A stretch of 64,000 bases of DNA, taken from assembly GCA_030998015.1 (NCBI GenBank), contig JARWMV010000233.1:434001-498000 (forward strand). Direction: 5' to 3'. The notes below the pieces were generated by a model. That model saw nothing but the letters and a program-made list of their open reading frames with translations. It had not been told where the DNA came from and did not search any database. Source of the DNA: Ceratorhiza oryzae-sativae (lineage: Eukaryota > Basidiomycota > Agaricomycetes > Cantharellales > Ceratobasidiaceae). Within the stretch, counting starts at the first letter, position 1; each line of letters opens with the position of its first letter. Shown here in pieces: positions 1 to 15,363 of the stretch. The position numbers were made by a program, and so were the translations under genes.

Positions 1-1296
1 AGCGTCTGACGAAGAGAAGGAGGCGATTTTTTCGGAACTAGTCCCTGGCGGACTTTTATCTCTGATGACTGACGTGTTCGGGAATTATGTGGGTGTAATT
101 CCATATCTACCCTGCATTTAGCCTAACACAATAACACAGGTTATTCAAAAACTGTTCGAGTTTGGTTCCTTGGAACAGCGAAATATTCTGGTTAGCGTCA
201 TGAAGGGTCTTATGTTATCCCTGTCTTTGCAAATGTATGGCTGCCGTGTTGTCCAAAAGGTAAGTCGCACGCGCGTCGTACTCTGGCGCGCTTCACCTGA
301 CTATATGCGTCGTCGCAGGCGATCGAGTGCATTACCCTCGAACAACAAGTTGCTTTTGTGCAAGAAATCGAGACTGACGTGATGCGTTGCGTGAAGGACG
401 CGAACGGAAATCACGTACGTGTGACATAATCGTCCGTCGTCACCTAGACTCACGGCTTTCTCTAGGTGATTCAAAAGTTGATCGAAAAAGTATCACCGGA
501 TCGTTTGGGCTTTGTTACCGCATTCCAAGGCAACGTCTACGATCTGGCCACTCATCCTTACGGTTGCCGTGTCTTACAGCGATGCTTTGAGCATTTGCAC
601 GAGTCACAGACCAGACCACTCATCGACGAATTACACAAGTACACCACTCAATTGATGCAAGACCAGTTTGGCGTGAGTCAATTTTTGCTCTTCACATAGG
701 CACAGGCTAAACTGCGCTTCTAGAACTATGTGATTCAATTCGTTTTGGAGCACGGGGCGCCGGCGGACCGGGATTGGATCTTGCACAAACTCCGGGGTCA
801 GATGGTGCCAATGGCGAAACACAAATTCGCGTCAAACGTTTGCGAAAAGGCACTTGTCACAGCCGATTCCGAGTCGCGCCGGCTGTTGATAGAGGAAATC
901 ATGACACCCCGGCCGGACGCGGTTAATCCCATCGTGTTGATGATGAAAGATTCGTTTGCAAGTACGTAGATCCATGCTTTCGCCCCGCACTGGCTCACGT
1001 ACCACTCGCTTAGATTACGTACTCCAACGTGCGCTTCAGGTTGTGGAAGGAGAGCAACGACACGTACTTGTCTCCAAGGTCAAGCCACAGCTCAACAATA
1101 TGAGGCGATATTCGAGCGCGTACAGCAAGCACCTGGCTTCGAGTAAGTATGCTTATTCTTCTCTGTGTTCGCCCTTAGCTAAAAGGTTTTGACAGTTGAG
1201 AAGCTGCTAAACGAAAGATCGAATGACGACCTGCTTCGCGGGCTACCTTCATCCGACGCTCCCGCTCACCCAACGCTTGGCTCAACCCTGAGCTAG
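1..1296 (+). CDS. Pumilio/PUF-family RNA-binding protein, C-terminal part (5' end outside window)
   Basis: Seven exons are visible: 1-88, 140-259, 319-414, 466-672, 724-961, 1014-1142 and 1196-1296, with 50-59-nt GT-AG introns. The conceptual protein carries PUF repeats 2 to 8 with the RNA-reading triplets NYVIQ, CRVVQ, NHVIQ, CRVLQ, NYVIQ, SNVCE and NYVLQ, then the usual C-terminal cap ending in KHLASIEKLL and a short tail. PUF proteins bind 3' UTRs in the cytoplasm and repress or localise mRNAs. By the known PUF code these residues read 5'-UGUAUAU, the Pumilio/Puf3 class. Repeat 1 and the N-terminus lie upstream of the window. The stop is TAG at 1294-1296. The domain call is secure; the exact orthologue (Puf3 or another Pumilio) is not. 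Confidence 0.93.
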
Positions 1297-2115
1297 TTAT
1301 TCTCTGACCTCCTTTTCGACCCCGAAAGGGGTCGCACGTGTGGTCCTCAATCACGCATCCGACTATTGCACACCACTACGCATAAACCCTCCTTAGCAGT
1401 TTTTTGCTCCATTTTTTTTTCTTGTCACATCCTTTCCTTCGTGTCCACATCCGTTCTTGACGAGGACTTCTCGTTTGTGTCTAATCTTCTGTTTGCTGTT
1501 TGAATTGCCTTTGCTCTCGATCGTTCGTCTCGGCATCTTTTCGTTCATACAAGCTCGTACAGAAAACCCTTGCACATTTTTTTTTTTGTTTGTTCGTTTG
1601 TTTTCTACGCAAGTTGCTTTCGACCCATACATGTGCCCTACAAGTACCAGCGTTTCCCCCACCTGTCAATCCCCATACCACACCAATCAATTAACTATCC
1701 ACACAAGCAACTGTGTGGCCCCTCTAACTACGAGTGAGCATGATTAGTGAGCAGATTAATTTGGTATTACCGATCACCTGATGCGGAGACGGCACTCGGT
1801 CCGCCATGTTTATCCTTGACCTCGACAGACTGTATCTCGGTTATTGTCCTCGCGGCTCTTGGATTGAAACATTGGTGCCAGGGTAATAATTCCACTTTGA
1901 AGAAACAATTGGGGGAGGGGCGAATTTAGCCTTGCTGTGCAACAACGACGTGTCACAATTGTTGGTAAAGCCTAATTTTATCCATTGTTCGTTCTCGGCG
2001 CACATTGACCGATTACACAGGAATAGACCCACCTAACATCCATCTCTCTTGTCTCCTCAACGCAACCCGCGTAGTAACTCGTGTAACGATCTGATCACGA
2101 CAAGACACGTCAATC
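1297..2115. other. intergenic: PUF 3' flank and PIK1 upstream region
   Basis: No coding exon is recognisable. The stretch is T-rich in its first half (T runs near 1408-1420 and 1578-1588), consistent with 3' UTR and terminator sequence of the PUF gene. The second half, up to the PIK1 ATG at 2116, should hold the PIK1 promoter and leader. The open frames on both strands here show no family features. Confidence 0.6.
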
Positions 2116-6059
<3,944 letters not shown>

Positions 6060-6586
6060 GCTTCTTGAACATCAACTCAACAATCACATACCTCGCACAT
6101 ATGACTCTCTCGATACGTTTTCTATTCTGCTAATATCATCCCCTGTTATCAAACAGCGTGTTTAGACATAGCAAATTCTAGCCGATATTTCGGTCTCACC
6201 ACCCTTTCGATAGAGGCATGGGTTGCGTATATCCTAAATATTTCAGTTCGCCCCACACGTTCCAGTATTAAATGGAGCCCAATTTTAAAATTCACCACGA
6301 TTGTCGATCCAACAACTCGATGTGGTTAGTAAATTCTAAGCCTCGTTCAGTGAGGGAACATCAACGAAGCGTACGCTGGGTTAGAAGTCAAGGCCTGCAC
6401 GGTTAAAGGATAAACCTTAGACTCTAGGCATAGATTTGTCCACCGAAAATAGTGCCCGCATTTCTCATTTCACGAGATGGGCCCGCGCACCTTCCCTCCG
6501 ATCTACAACTGTTCAACATATATTGTGAAACATCTAAACAGCACCGCATACAGTGGGGCCGAGGATTGTAAATCCAAGACGGAGCT
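6060..6586. other. convergent intergenic region between PIK1 and URA6
   Basis: The two stop codons face each other across about 525 bp. I see no coding signal. The stretch is AT-rich, as expected for two opposed 3' UTRs. Confidence 0.6.
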
Positions 6587-7540
6587 CTACTTCTCTGGTA
6601 ACCCACGTTTGGTGAACTCTTCCTTCAGCACTTTGCTGACATCAGCATGGACGACGTCGATGGGACGCGTTGAATCAACCTAAATACGGTTAGAACCAGG
6701 AAGGCCATTGAGCGCCACGACCTGCACACTCACCACAACCACCTTGCCTTCCTTGCGGTACTTGTCAACGACTGGCATGCTGGTCTCTACAAAAGTCCGG
6801 AAACGCTTCTTGATGCTCTCCACGTTGTCGTCCTCGCGACCGCTAGTCTTTCCTCGTTCGAGCAAACGTTCGAGCATCACTTCTTCCGTAGTGTCGAAGA
6901 ACAATACGAATGATGACATGCAAACCTAGGATCGTATGCATTGGTTAGAGAGAGCACGCCAAACTACTAGGGCACTAGCCTACCGTCTCGTCAAACTTGA
7001 TCGCTTGATCCATCTTACGAGGGAATCCATCGACCAGGAAACGACCATGACCGTTTTCCCATGCAGCACCAGGGCGGGGCTTACCCAACTCTGCGCGAAT
7101 CGCATTCTCGAGCAACTTGACTGTGACTTCCATGGGGACGATAGTCCCATTCCGGATATGTTCGCTAATCAACTCCCCAAATTCGGAACCTTGGCGTTTT
7201 TGCTCCTCGCGGAGGAGATCGCCGGCTGGTATAATCAGTATTCGAGTGGGTCAAGTGCTCGATCGTTGAACTTACCCGACAGATGGACAAACCCAAAGTC
7301 TTGGACGATGCGAGCGCACTGGGTGCCTTTGCCTGCCGGGAGTGTTAGAGCATGAGCTAATACGCGTATTGTAAAAAAAAAAAAAAAAAAAAAAAAGCTC
7401 TGCGTACCAGCACCAGGGCCACCAAGAACATATATGACCATTACCTTGGCCGCGTCAAAAGCCGGCGTCTCCGCGGTTGATTGGCTAGCCATCTTCTTAT
7501 TCAAGTGGAAGAACTCCTTGATCGCGTCAATAAACCCCAT
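6587..7540 (-). CDS. URA6: UMP/CMP (uridylate) kinase
   Basis: Five exons on the minus strand: 7408-7540, 7276-7332, 6984-7225, 6734-6925, 6587-6679, giving 238 residues, close to the family's usual 200-240. The enzyme transfers phosphate from ATP to UMP/CMP in pyrimidine nucleotide synthesis. Motifs: P-loop GGPGAGKGTQ (split by intron 1), the nucleotide-binding segment FVHLSAGDLLR, the substrate motif DGFPRKMDQAI, and the LID segment LLERGKTSGREDDN. All splice phases close. The start at 7540 gives MGFIDAIKEFF; an internal ATG 17 codons later would also work. Intron 1 holds a run of 24 T on the coding strand. A small TM ORF ends 30 bp upstream. Confidence 0.95.
7373..7396. repeat. A24 homopolymer within URA6 intron 1
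   Basis: Twenty-four consecutive A on the plus strand, so T24 on the coding strand. It lies just inside the donor side of intron 1 (7333-7407). Such runs are prone to length error and polymorphism. Confidence 0.95.
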
Positions 7541-7570
7541 AGTCAAAAACAGTAAGAAGGAAAAATTAAG

Positions 7571-7774
7571 CTACTTGAGTCTGGCCGACTTGTCAGGCGC
7601 CGGGTCGTCGCGGTAGATGGGCGGGATGAGCGGGTTGGGGGCTTGTCGAGGTTGTCGAGAGGCAGGATTGGTCTGGGCGCGTTTATTAACAAGTAAGGCG
7701 TACGAGGCAAATGCAAGAACGGGCAAAGCTAGCAAGAGAACTGGATTGGGCGCGCTGGGGCGTGGAGAGGGCAT
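7571..7774 (-). CDS. small single-span membrane protein (67 aa) or upstream ORF of UR6 transcript
   Basis: ATG at 7774, stop at 7571-7573. The N-terminal half contains a clear membrane segment (PVLLLALPVLAFASYALLV), followed by a basic stretch and a Pro/Asp-rich tail (NPLIPPIYRDDPAPDKS). The composition looks like a real tail- or signal-anchored micropeptide rather than a chance ORF. It lies 30 bp upstream of the URA6 start on the same strand. I looked for a splice that would fuse it in frame to URA6 as a membrane-anchoring leader and found no GT-AG pair in phase. It may be an independent small gene, or an ORF in the URA6 leader. The protein is not recognised. Confidence 0.5.
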   Translation of the reverse strand: MPSPRPSAPNPVLLLALPVLAFASYALLVNKRAQTNPASRQPRQAPNPLIPPIYRDDPAPDKSARLK

Positions 7775-9306
7775 GCACAACGTCTGTTGGGTTAGATTAG
7801 GCACGGTTACGTCATGAGAGGGTCACGTGGTTTGAGTGGCAAGTTGTGGCTACGACGACACGTAGGGTTTCGGGGCAAGCGAGTGTGTTTTCTATGATTT
7901 CACTAAAAGAACCAGTTCTTTTTGGCTCTATTGAAAGGAGCTGGGACATCGGACCCCACAGTCTGTCTGCCCATGCTTCAACATCGGCCGTCTCACACGG
8001 ATATGGACATATGGGGGCATACGCCCAGTTCGCCGGCGTAGGAGTACGAGCAACTCATTCGCTGCCATCAGGCATTGCAGTGCCTCGGGACTGGGCCCAG
8101 GCTTATAGAAAACACCGCGTGGCCAAGCCCTCCGAGCCGTTCTGTTCGCTTCAAAGAACGAGAAAATCCATCCGATCGACCAAGGTCATGCAAATCCCGC
8201 CGCTCGAACTTTGAGCCAAAAGCACTAGCTCGCTCTTGTATCCTTAGGATGGGAGCGCGGACACGTTGGTCTGAGAGGTTGAGATGTTGATCGATCAGCT
8301 CTGCGTGTTGTAGCAAGTCGATCTTTCCGTTTAGTGTGTGAATACAGTCGAGCTACTTTGTGTAATCACAGAACCGTGACCCTGTCCGATCTTGTGATCG
8401 AGTTTTTCGAGTGAGGATCGTGGATTCAACCAATCGATGATGACGGGATAAACTTTAGTCGATGGGGCGGCACGGAGGGGCACGATGGCTTCTGGGCCAA
8501 CACGGTAGGGCAAGGCGAAACTATATGAAACCATAGGCAGAGAAGGCAGAATGATAGGCGCCAAAAACGATGGAAAAGAACCATCCCCCTTTGATAATCA
8601 ACTATGTCAAACCCAGAGCCTTCGCCAGCCTCGCGGCCTAGAACTCGCGTGCTTTCGGTTCAGCCGCCTGATCTTTCATTGAGAAGTCCTCTATAAAGCA
8701 TCGTTCTAATCGCCCCGGTACGAATGGAAGTGTACTCGCGAGCTTGCTTGTGTGCACATCATCCACCCCTGGTTCGGCGGAATTGTGTCCCTCGGTTTCT
8801 GGCTTTGTTTCCCTCATTTATACGGATATGCGCCACTGGAACAATGCTTCCGCCCTAGCTGTGCGGGTGAGTATTCCGCTACAGTGCTGTGCTTCGCTGG
8901 GTCGAATATCCGCTATCCCATCTGCTCCGCGGCGTTGCGGATGGGATATCCATCCTTTCACTGTACCGGCGGACCAATAGTTCCATGTGCTGCCAATGGC
9001 CTACGATCTAGACTCTTGTGAATTGATAGCCAAAACCAGAGTTTGAATGGACTCTGGTGGAACGAAAAAAAGCGCTTTCTGCCTAATGGGGCGCCTTGCT
9101 CTACGCTAGGAATAGCGCATAGGCATAGAACTATGGCTTGATGCCATTCCAAACCGAACTCGGCCGCCGTTAGCCATGGTATGATAGACACGTCACTTGA
9201 TCGTGCATAGATTCAACCCTCGACTGAGCGCTTAACCCGAGTCTCAAACAAACATGCATAGCAAACGCACAAACCCCTGATCGGACGCAAGTGGGCCTTG
9301 GAAATG

Positions 9307-9326
9307 AGCGGAACGTTTGTTCCGCT
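9307..9326. repeat. perfect short palindrome AGCGGAAC-GTTT-GTTCCGCT
   Basis: Eight-base arms are exact reverse complements around a 4-base loop. The GCGG...CCGC ends match a motif repeated many times at 18.1-19.3 kb. Confidence 0.7.
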
Positions 9327-9569
9327 GCAACCGCAACAGAAATCTGATCTACTTCTTTTTTTTTTTTTCATTTATTTACTCGAGCGGGGTAAACATCCCG
9401 CCCGGTGCCGACGCTTGCAGGTTCGGACTTGCGAACATGCAATGTCAGACTCAGGCACGCATCGAACGTGTCTTATTGGCTGCGGCACAGGTCTCCGCGG
9501 TGTTCATCTCTTGTGCTTGTGGGAGAAAGATGCGATTATATTGATAGATTACTACCTGCGGCTCGGATC

Positions 9570-9606
9570 CCCGCCGGCGGCTTACGATATCACGTGAGCC
9601 GGCGGG
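9570..9606. repeat. 9-bp inverted repeat enclosing an E-box
   Basis: Arms CCCGCCGGC (9570-9578) and GCCGGCGGG (9598-9606) are exact complements. The 19-base loop contains the palindrome CACGTG, the bHLH core site. It could be a hairpin or a regulatory site; nothing nearby decides it. Confidence 0.5.
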
Positions 9607-10610
9607 AAAAGGCAAACAAAGTGCGGTCTATTCTTTCGTCGACCGGTTAATAAATACGTAAATTTAGACACGTTCAGCGGAAGCTACACAAAAGAAGAGC
9701 AGGAGGTGTTCGACGCTTGTAAATCGCAATTTAACCATTTGTGTATTACGCGTTCATGTCACCCGTGACATGGACTGCGGTCCCGAGTTTCGTGCGGACC
9801 TCATTGTCCAGGTGCTCGACATCGCTGTAATGCACACGGCTTGGCCGCATACAGAGAGTCTTCTTTCGAAGCTGTGTGCGTGTGAAATGAATGAAGCGCA
9901 TCTGGAGAAAGGTAAGTGATGTGAACAGGTCGGGTAAGCCAGGACACGCCGGCGGAGACAAGAGGGAGCATCGGCTATTTTGCGTGGGCGGACTGTGACC
10001 TGTCTGGCATCCTCGAGGCCGAGGTTAATCACTTTTTTTCCCGGAGGTTGATTGCGCTGGTGGAATCGAATATGGACAAATGAGGGTGCCCACTGTCGAT
10101 GTCCGAGTGGGTTGACAGCTCGAATGGGGGAGGAGAACTATAAGCGGACATGAGATGGTGGCTGAGAGGCTCGGGGCCTGTGGCGTCGTGGCCACCGACG
10201 GGCGAGCTCTGGCGACGGTGGAGGGCAGAGGGCTGGGGGGGAGCAGCGAGCAAGCAGCAGCAGCGTTCGATCAACCGAGCCGGAGATTGCAGCGTCATGG
10301 CCGGGCTCAGGGGCTGGCTGATCGAGCCACCGCCCTGGGGGGTCAAAACGCGCAGGATGGAGCGCTTGGCCGGCCGGCTCTCTCTCTCTCCTCTCTCCCG
10401 CCCTGCCTCCGTAGCGCATGCCCGACGGCCGTCGTGCCCGCCCCCCGCGCGCGCCCACTCGGCGGCGGGGGGACGAGAAGAAGCCTCGCCCCCCTCCGCA
10501 CTGGTTCACCCTCGGGTCCCTCCGCTCGTTTCCCGCACGCATCGCCCACCCGCCACCACCCGCCGACGGCGAGCACTATCGTTTCTTCGGTGAGCCCTGC
10601 GCCGTTGGCC

Positions 10611-12703
10611 ATGCCTCTCGCTGACACCGCCCCAGTCGCCCCCAGGTACGACATTTCGCTCGCCGATGTGCTCGCAAACCGGCATCTCCCACCGGTATGT
10701 TCATCCCTACATTCACGCTGCACCCGCTCACATGTGATTTCCAGCTCTCGCTGCAGGATTTCGAGGACTATCTCCAGCATGTCGAGCACACGCCCGAGAA
10801 CTTGTATGTAACGCACACCGCATCGTCATGACCAAACGCTCATGACGCGATAGGTACTTTCATCTCTGGGTCCAGCACTATCGCAGGGTGCACAGTGCCT
10901 GGGCCGAATCAGTCCTCCCAACCATCCCGGGCTCGAGCAACGGCGTCTACCGCTCGCGCGATCTCTGGGAACGTCTCGCCCACTCCCAGGACAGGCAGCT
11001 CAGAGAGGAATTCGCGTTTGCCAAGGCGACATTTTTCGACGACGGAGCAACCATGCGGTTGGGGATCAGCGAGGAGATGCGAAGAAAGGTGATCCATATC
11101 GCCAACATGCCGCCCCAAGGCACGCATGGTGCGTATCGCCCGTCCCATTCAGATGCGGTCCACTCATCGCCTCCAGAGCTCACCCAGAAACTCCCCTCGT
11201 TTCCCAACCAACCCGAGCCAGGTCATTTCGACGAGGTTCTCCAGCACGTCGACACAGAGCTCACCGCTGCGTTTGAGCGTTTCATCAGACTCGCCTTTTG
11301 CAACAGTGGCCTCTGGCATTCATGCCTCGGCCACCTCCTCGGCGTCGCCATCCTCGCCAGCGGGCTCGCCCTCTGGTACACAGGTGTCGTGTCCCACAGA
11401 GGTCGCGGATTCGTCGCAGCAAGCCTGCCGCTCATTTGGGTCGGCATATGGTTTATGCTCGTGAGCCTCAACGGTGTGAGTGATTTCTTCTGCAATCAAT
11501 CAGCTTCTCGGCGGTCCGCCCCGTTTTCGCGAGATCTCAAACTGCGATCGCTCATGACGTTTTGATCCATTTCAGCACTGCTTGGGAGTGTATGTCACCG
11601 GCGATGCTAGGCAGCTCTACCCACACGAATTCGTACGACCCGTGCTGCCGGATACGGTGCCCCCGCCTGTGTATTCCACCGCGCGTCCGACCGAGGAATG
11701 TCCGCCCCCGTATGCGTCTTGTCGCAAAGCATCGGTCGCGTCGGCCACCTTGTTGCCAGTTGCGTCGACACCGACACCAGCCGCCCCTCCCCGCGCACAC
11801 CAACCCTGGAAATATTTGAACGGTGCCAGGCGGAGTAGTGAGGTTACTGCGAGAAAAGGCTCAGGGTCGAGCGCGGGTGGATCTCCAAGTGCGGTGGTGA
11901 AGCGTACGAGGAGCGAGGGACTGGTCAGGATATTCAGACGCGCCGAAGATGCGGAGAGGGAGGACTTGGAGTCGGGTGCAGTTGTACCCGTCGCAGATGA
12001 CGGGCAACGTATGCAGCAGACGGCTGAAATGTCACTCAAGCTCCCACCGGCACGCAAGACCAAAGATTTGCCCCGCCAGTCATTTGCCATGGACATGTTA
12101 CCCCTGGCCGAACCTCTCCCTTCGCCGCCACCCCCAGCCATGACCCTTGCACGACGGGGCAGCATAGCCGGGCTCGAACCCGACCTCGGCCCACGCCAGC
12201 ACCCAGTCTCGCTTGTGGCCGACGACATGCCCGACAGCCCCGAACTCACTGAAGAAAACGATTTCGGGATCGTCGTCTCCGAGGCGTTTCCCGAGGACGA
12301 AGAGCCGTACCAGTATACGCCCGTGCTCGTGCCTCACCTCGACGAAGCGAGCGCCGCGGCCGAGTCTGGGTCGAACCGGGGCACGACGACGATCGAACCT
12401 GCGACGGCACTCGTCCCGGGGCCCGAGTACCTCGCCCAACGACGCATGACGATGCCGGATATCTTTGCGCCTGCGCGGAGCGCCAACGACATTGCGCTCG
12501 AATGGGTGCTCAAAGAGGCTGGACGCGCGCCCAAGCGTCGTGCTGCGGAATCGCGCATGTGGCCCTGGCCGCGCCGGTTGCTCGGTCCGATGACGGCCGT
12601 GCATTCGCCCGTGGTGAAACGTGCGCATTGGGCGGTCACGGTGCGATGTGCCGCGGTGGCGTCCGTCGCGACGCTTGGAATGGCACTTGGCATGATTCGC
12701 TGA
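10611..12703 (+). CDS. RGS-domain membrane protein, Rax1-like, copy 1
   Basis: Four exons: 10611-10694, 10745-10803, 10854-11475, 11576-12703, about 630 residues. The N-terminus (RYDISLADVLANRHLPPLSL, then FEDYLQHVEHTPENLYFHLW) matches the start of RGS-type domains in fungal Rax1-like proteins. The domain continues across an insertion to AAFERFIRLAF and ends in two membrane segments (about residues 195-245). A conserved DARQLYP motif follows the third intron. After that comes a long disordered Pro/Ser/acidic tail with a last hydrophobic segment at the very C-terminus. The neighbour at 15.4-17.3 kb has the same exon plan and motifs. The start is uncertain: an ATG at 10155 is in the same open frame, but the added stretch is GC-rich low-complexity sequence. 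RGS proteins act on G-alpha subunits; function here is inferred from fold only. Confidence 0.8.
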
Positions 12704-15363
12704 TGATCTCGAGGAGACGCATATACATGTATTATCTACCATCTTACCTTTGACTTCTTATTTCTTCGCATACATATGATACTGGACATACACGGGGTGG
12801 TTGTAATCGCTGTTTGTATTTGCACATGTTGACAGATTATATGACGAGTGCCGAGGTGTTGCGATGAATCGAGGCAGTTGATAATTTTGAGGAAATGATA
12901 TCGCCAGAGTGGGAGTGGCGGTGTGTAGATCGGTTCTGTTTAGCGCATTCGATCGAGTCGATCTTTGTGGTTCGGCCACATTCTACCAGACAGTTGGAAA
13001 TGCGTGCAATGTGTCATGGCGTTATCAGAGTAGAGAAACCCCGCATACATTCTTGGCGGACAAAGCCTGAGTCCTGTCGGATATGATTAGCGGTGTGGGC
13101 AGTTCACGTTCCCCCATCACCAGGTTATCGATAGATTAGGTACTCTTGCGACCAAACTGCCCCAACATGGACTATTCGGGGCACTTGTTGCCGTCATGCT
13201 TGACATCGTGACAGTCGGGGGCCGTTTCGACACGTCTTGGGCCTATTTGACATGAGCCGGATGAGACCAAACTCTACTTGGACTGATCTCGAGCCCAGTG
13301 GTCGCGGAGGTCTATATCCACTTTTGGATGTGTGTGCGGGATTCCAGTTGGTTTGACCCTGTGGTACTGAGGTAGTGCTGTTTGTACGAATGATAAGACT
13401 TGGGTTACACGGTTACTATTATGTGAGCGTCGACCTTTGTATTCCCTTGTCTATTGTAGTTGCTATTGTCGCTGTCGCTCTTTTTGTATCTCTCGCTTAT
13501 TGTGCTGTATTGCATATATATGCGCCAGGTAGCTACATCGTATACCATCGCATTCCATACGTTACATTGCGCATATATTCAACAGGTATTTACGGCCTTT
13601 TCAACGGTTTGAGGGGAGCAACGGCATGTTTCTAGAGGCAGTTTGTGTAGAACTAGCGTCGATGTCCTCGGCCGACTGGGCGAGGTTTTATCTCGAGATT
13701 TCGTACGTGCCCATAACAAGGCTCTAAGCAATGTTGTCTTTTTATGGGAGGCGCCTCAACCCCCTGTTTGAAGGAATTCTCGGTTCGGGTTCCTGTATTG
13801 AAATCAGGGATAGATGCGAGTCTCACGGAACACACGTCAAAGCTGGGTATATTGCAAACGCAAATGAACATATGAAGGCGGGCAATGTGGCGCATAGCAT
13901 GTGGTTCCATTTGGACATGCCTCCGATCGATTACCACTCGACGATTCTAGTTTTGGTTCCATTTTCTGGGTGCATGACGGGCAATTTACTCGGTCAAACA
14001 TCTTGAGATGAGGTGGACAGGATGTGTATCCACAACGATAGCGCCGTTTCATGTGAGGGTACACTCACATGAACAGGCTTGGATTCAATCAAGTCCTCGC
14101 ATACCATCCGTAAGGTTTCACCACATTAAGAATGTCACAATTAGTGGCCTTTCAAAAGCAAGAGGTTCGGCCTCAGTTGGCACGGCCGGCTACTAGAGTG
14201 CTGGCTTTCAACTCTTGGCCTTCTCGCCGCCCGATCGACGACGGATACAAGATTCTATACAAGGTTGCGGCGACTTTTTATCGCCCCGTCCTATTTGGAT
14301 AGATCTACACGGTAGCCTCCTGTGTGAGATACCCCATTGTATCCTACTTAGTCTTTTGGAGCTCTCGCATCCAGACAAAAAAGACGACAATTCACATGGC
14401 ACGTTAACTCGACTTGGCAGCCCCGTCTAGTCCCGGCGCCGAGATTTTCGTGCCCCGTTCTTGACCCCCCGTTGCTTGAAGTCATATTGGGCCGTCTTGC
14501 TTGTCTCTTTTTTTTTTGGGGGGGGGGGGGGTTTCAGAAGTTTTGGAGCTAGGCGAGAAGAATAAACTGTCATGCTGCGCGCGTATGGTGGAGCTGGTCG
14601 AGACAGCGACATGTACGTGATGGCCCCGCGAATCAATTGACTTGACCAATAGCACCCGGCGAATTCTTTTGGCGAACAATATGAATGAAGGCAGAGGAGC
14701 CGATGGCGTTTTGAATCGAACGTTGATTTCAAACAAGGCCAGGCTAAGCATTCGCGGTCAGCCTTGGGTCAAGGATGGGACATTAATCGTGAAAAGCAAG
14801 TGTGAATCAAGGTACTAGTCTTTCCGGAAAGAGTGTTATGGGGCCGCTGAGATATTCACCCCGGTGGAAACAATCGCACATCGAGCGGCCGAGGTTGCGA
14901 ACCGATCCACTTAAATGAAATAAATGGATCAAGAAGGACCGGCTTCTTCCAGGTGGGCCCAAAAACCTGCATAGATGGTGGCGGTGGCAGGGTTTGAGAC
15001 AGTGCGGGCACTTTTGCGGGCACTACCTTAGTCACATTTGTTATGCGTCCCACCAGATTCATTTCAAACGAGCCGATGTATATGCAATCTGTGGCACGAA
15101 ACATGCCTTAACAGGCAGTACAAGACTTGTTGGGCGCCATTGTGCTTGCCCAAATCCTGCCGCCGAATGTCCGTCTGCCGGCAACTAGTGCTTCGCAGGG
15201 TGTCGGGCAGTTGATCCACGCTTTCACAATCCAAGAACCAGCGGATTTGTTGCCCGCCCGTTGTCCGCATCGATCTCGACGAGCACGATGAAGCTGAGCA
15301 GACATATAAATGCGCCAGTTGTGTGCGCAGACCCGACCTGTCCAAATTGACCCTCGTTTGACC
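12704..15363. other. 2.66-kb spacer between the two RGS-like genes
   Basis: No supported gene. A hydrophobic open frame at 13375-13635 lacks a family signature and lies in T-rich sequence. A T10-G14 tract sits at 14508-14531. Confidence 0.55.
14508..14531. repeat. T10-G14 homopolymer pair
   Basis: A run of about ten T is followed directly by fourteen G. Long G runs are rare in this window. The tract could form a quadruplex on its own strand, and its length is easily miscalled. Confidence 0.9.

Larger units (their letters stand above)
7775..10610. other. 2.8-kb region without a recognisable gene
   Basis: Short open frames occur on both strands but none shows conserved motifs or consistent splice structure. 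Contents worth noting: a perfect 8-bp palindromic stem at 9307-9326, an inverted repeat at 9570-9606 around a CACGTG, and a very GC-rich, stop-poor leader at about 10140-10610 just before the first RGS-like gene. Confidence 0.55.

Noticed and set aside
7846..8214. 122-codon plus-strand open frame
   Set aside because: No motif, no splice structure and no neighbouring exons; composition looks random.
10138..10542. Minus-strand 134- and 157-codon open frames over 10138-10816
   Set aside because: They lie in GC-rich, stop-poor DNA and overlap the coding exons of RGS-like copy 1 on the other strand; no motifs.
13375..13635. Hydrophobic 86-codon open frame
   Set aside because: T-rich sequence gives hydrophobic translation by default; no conserved feature or upstream gene structure.
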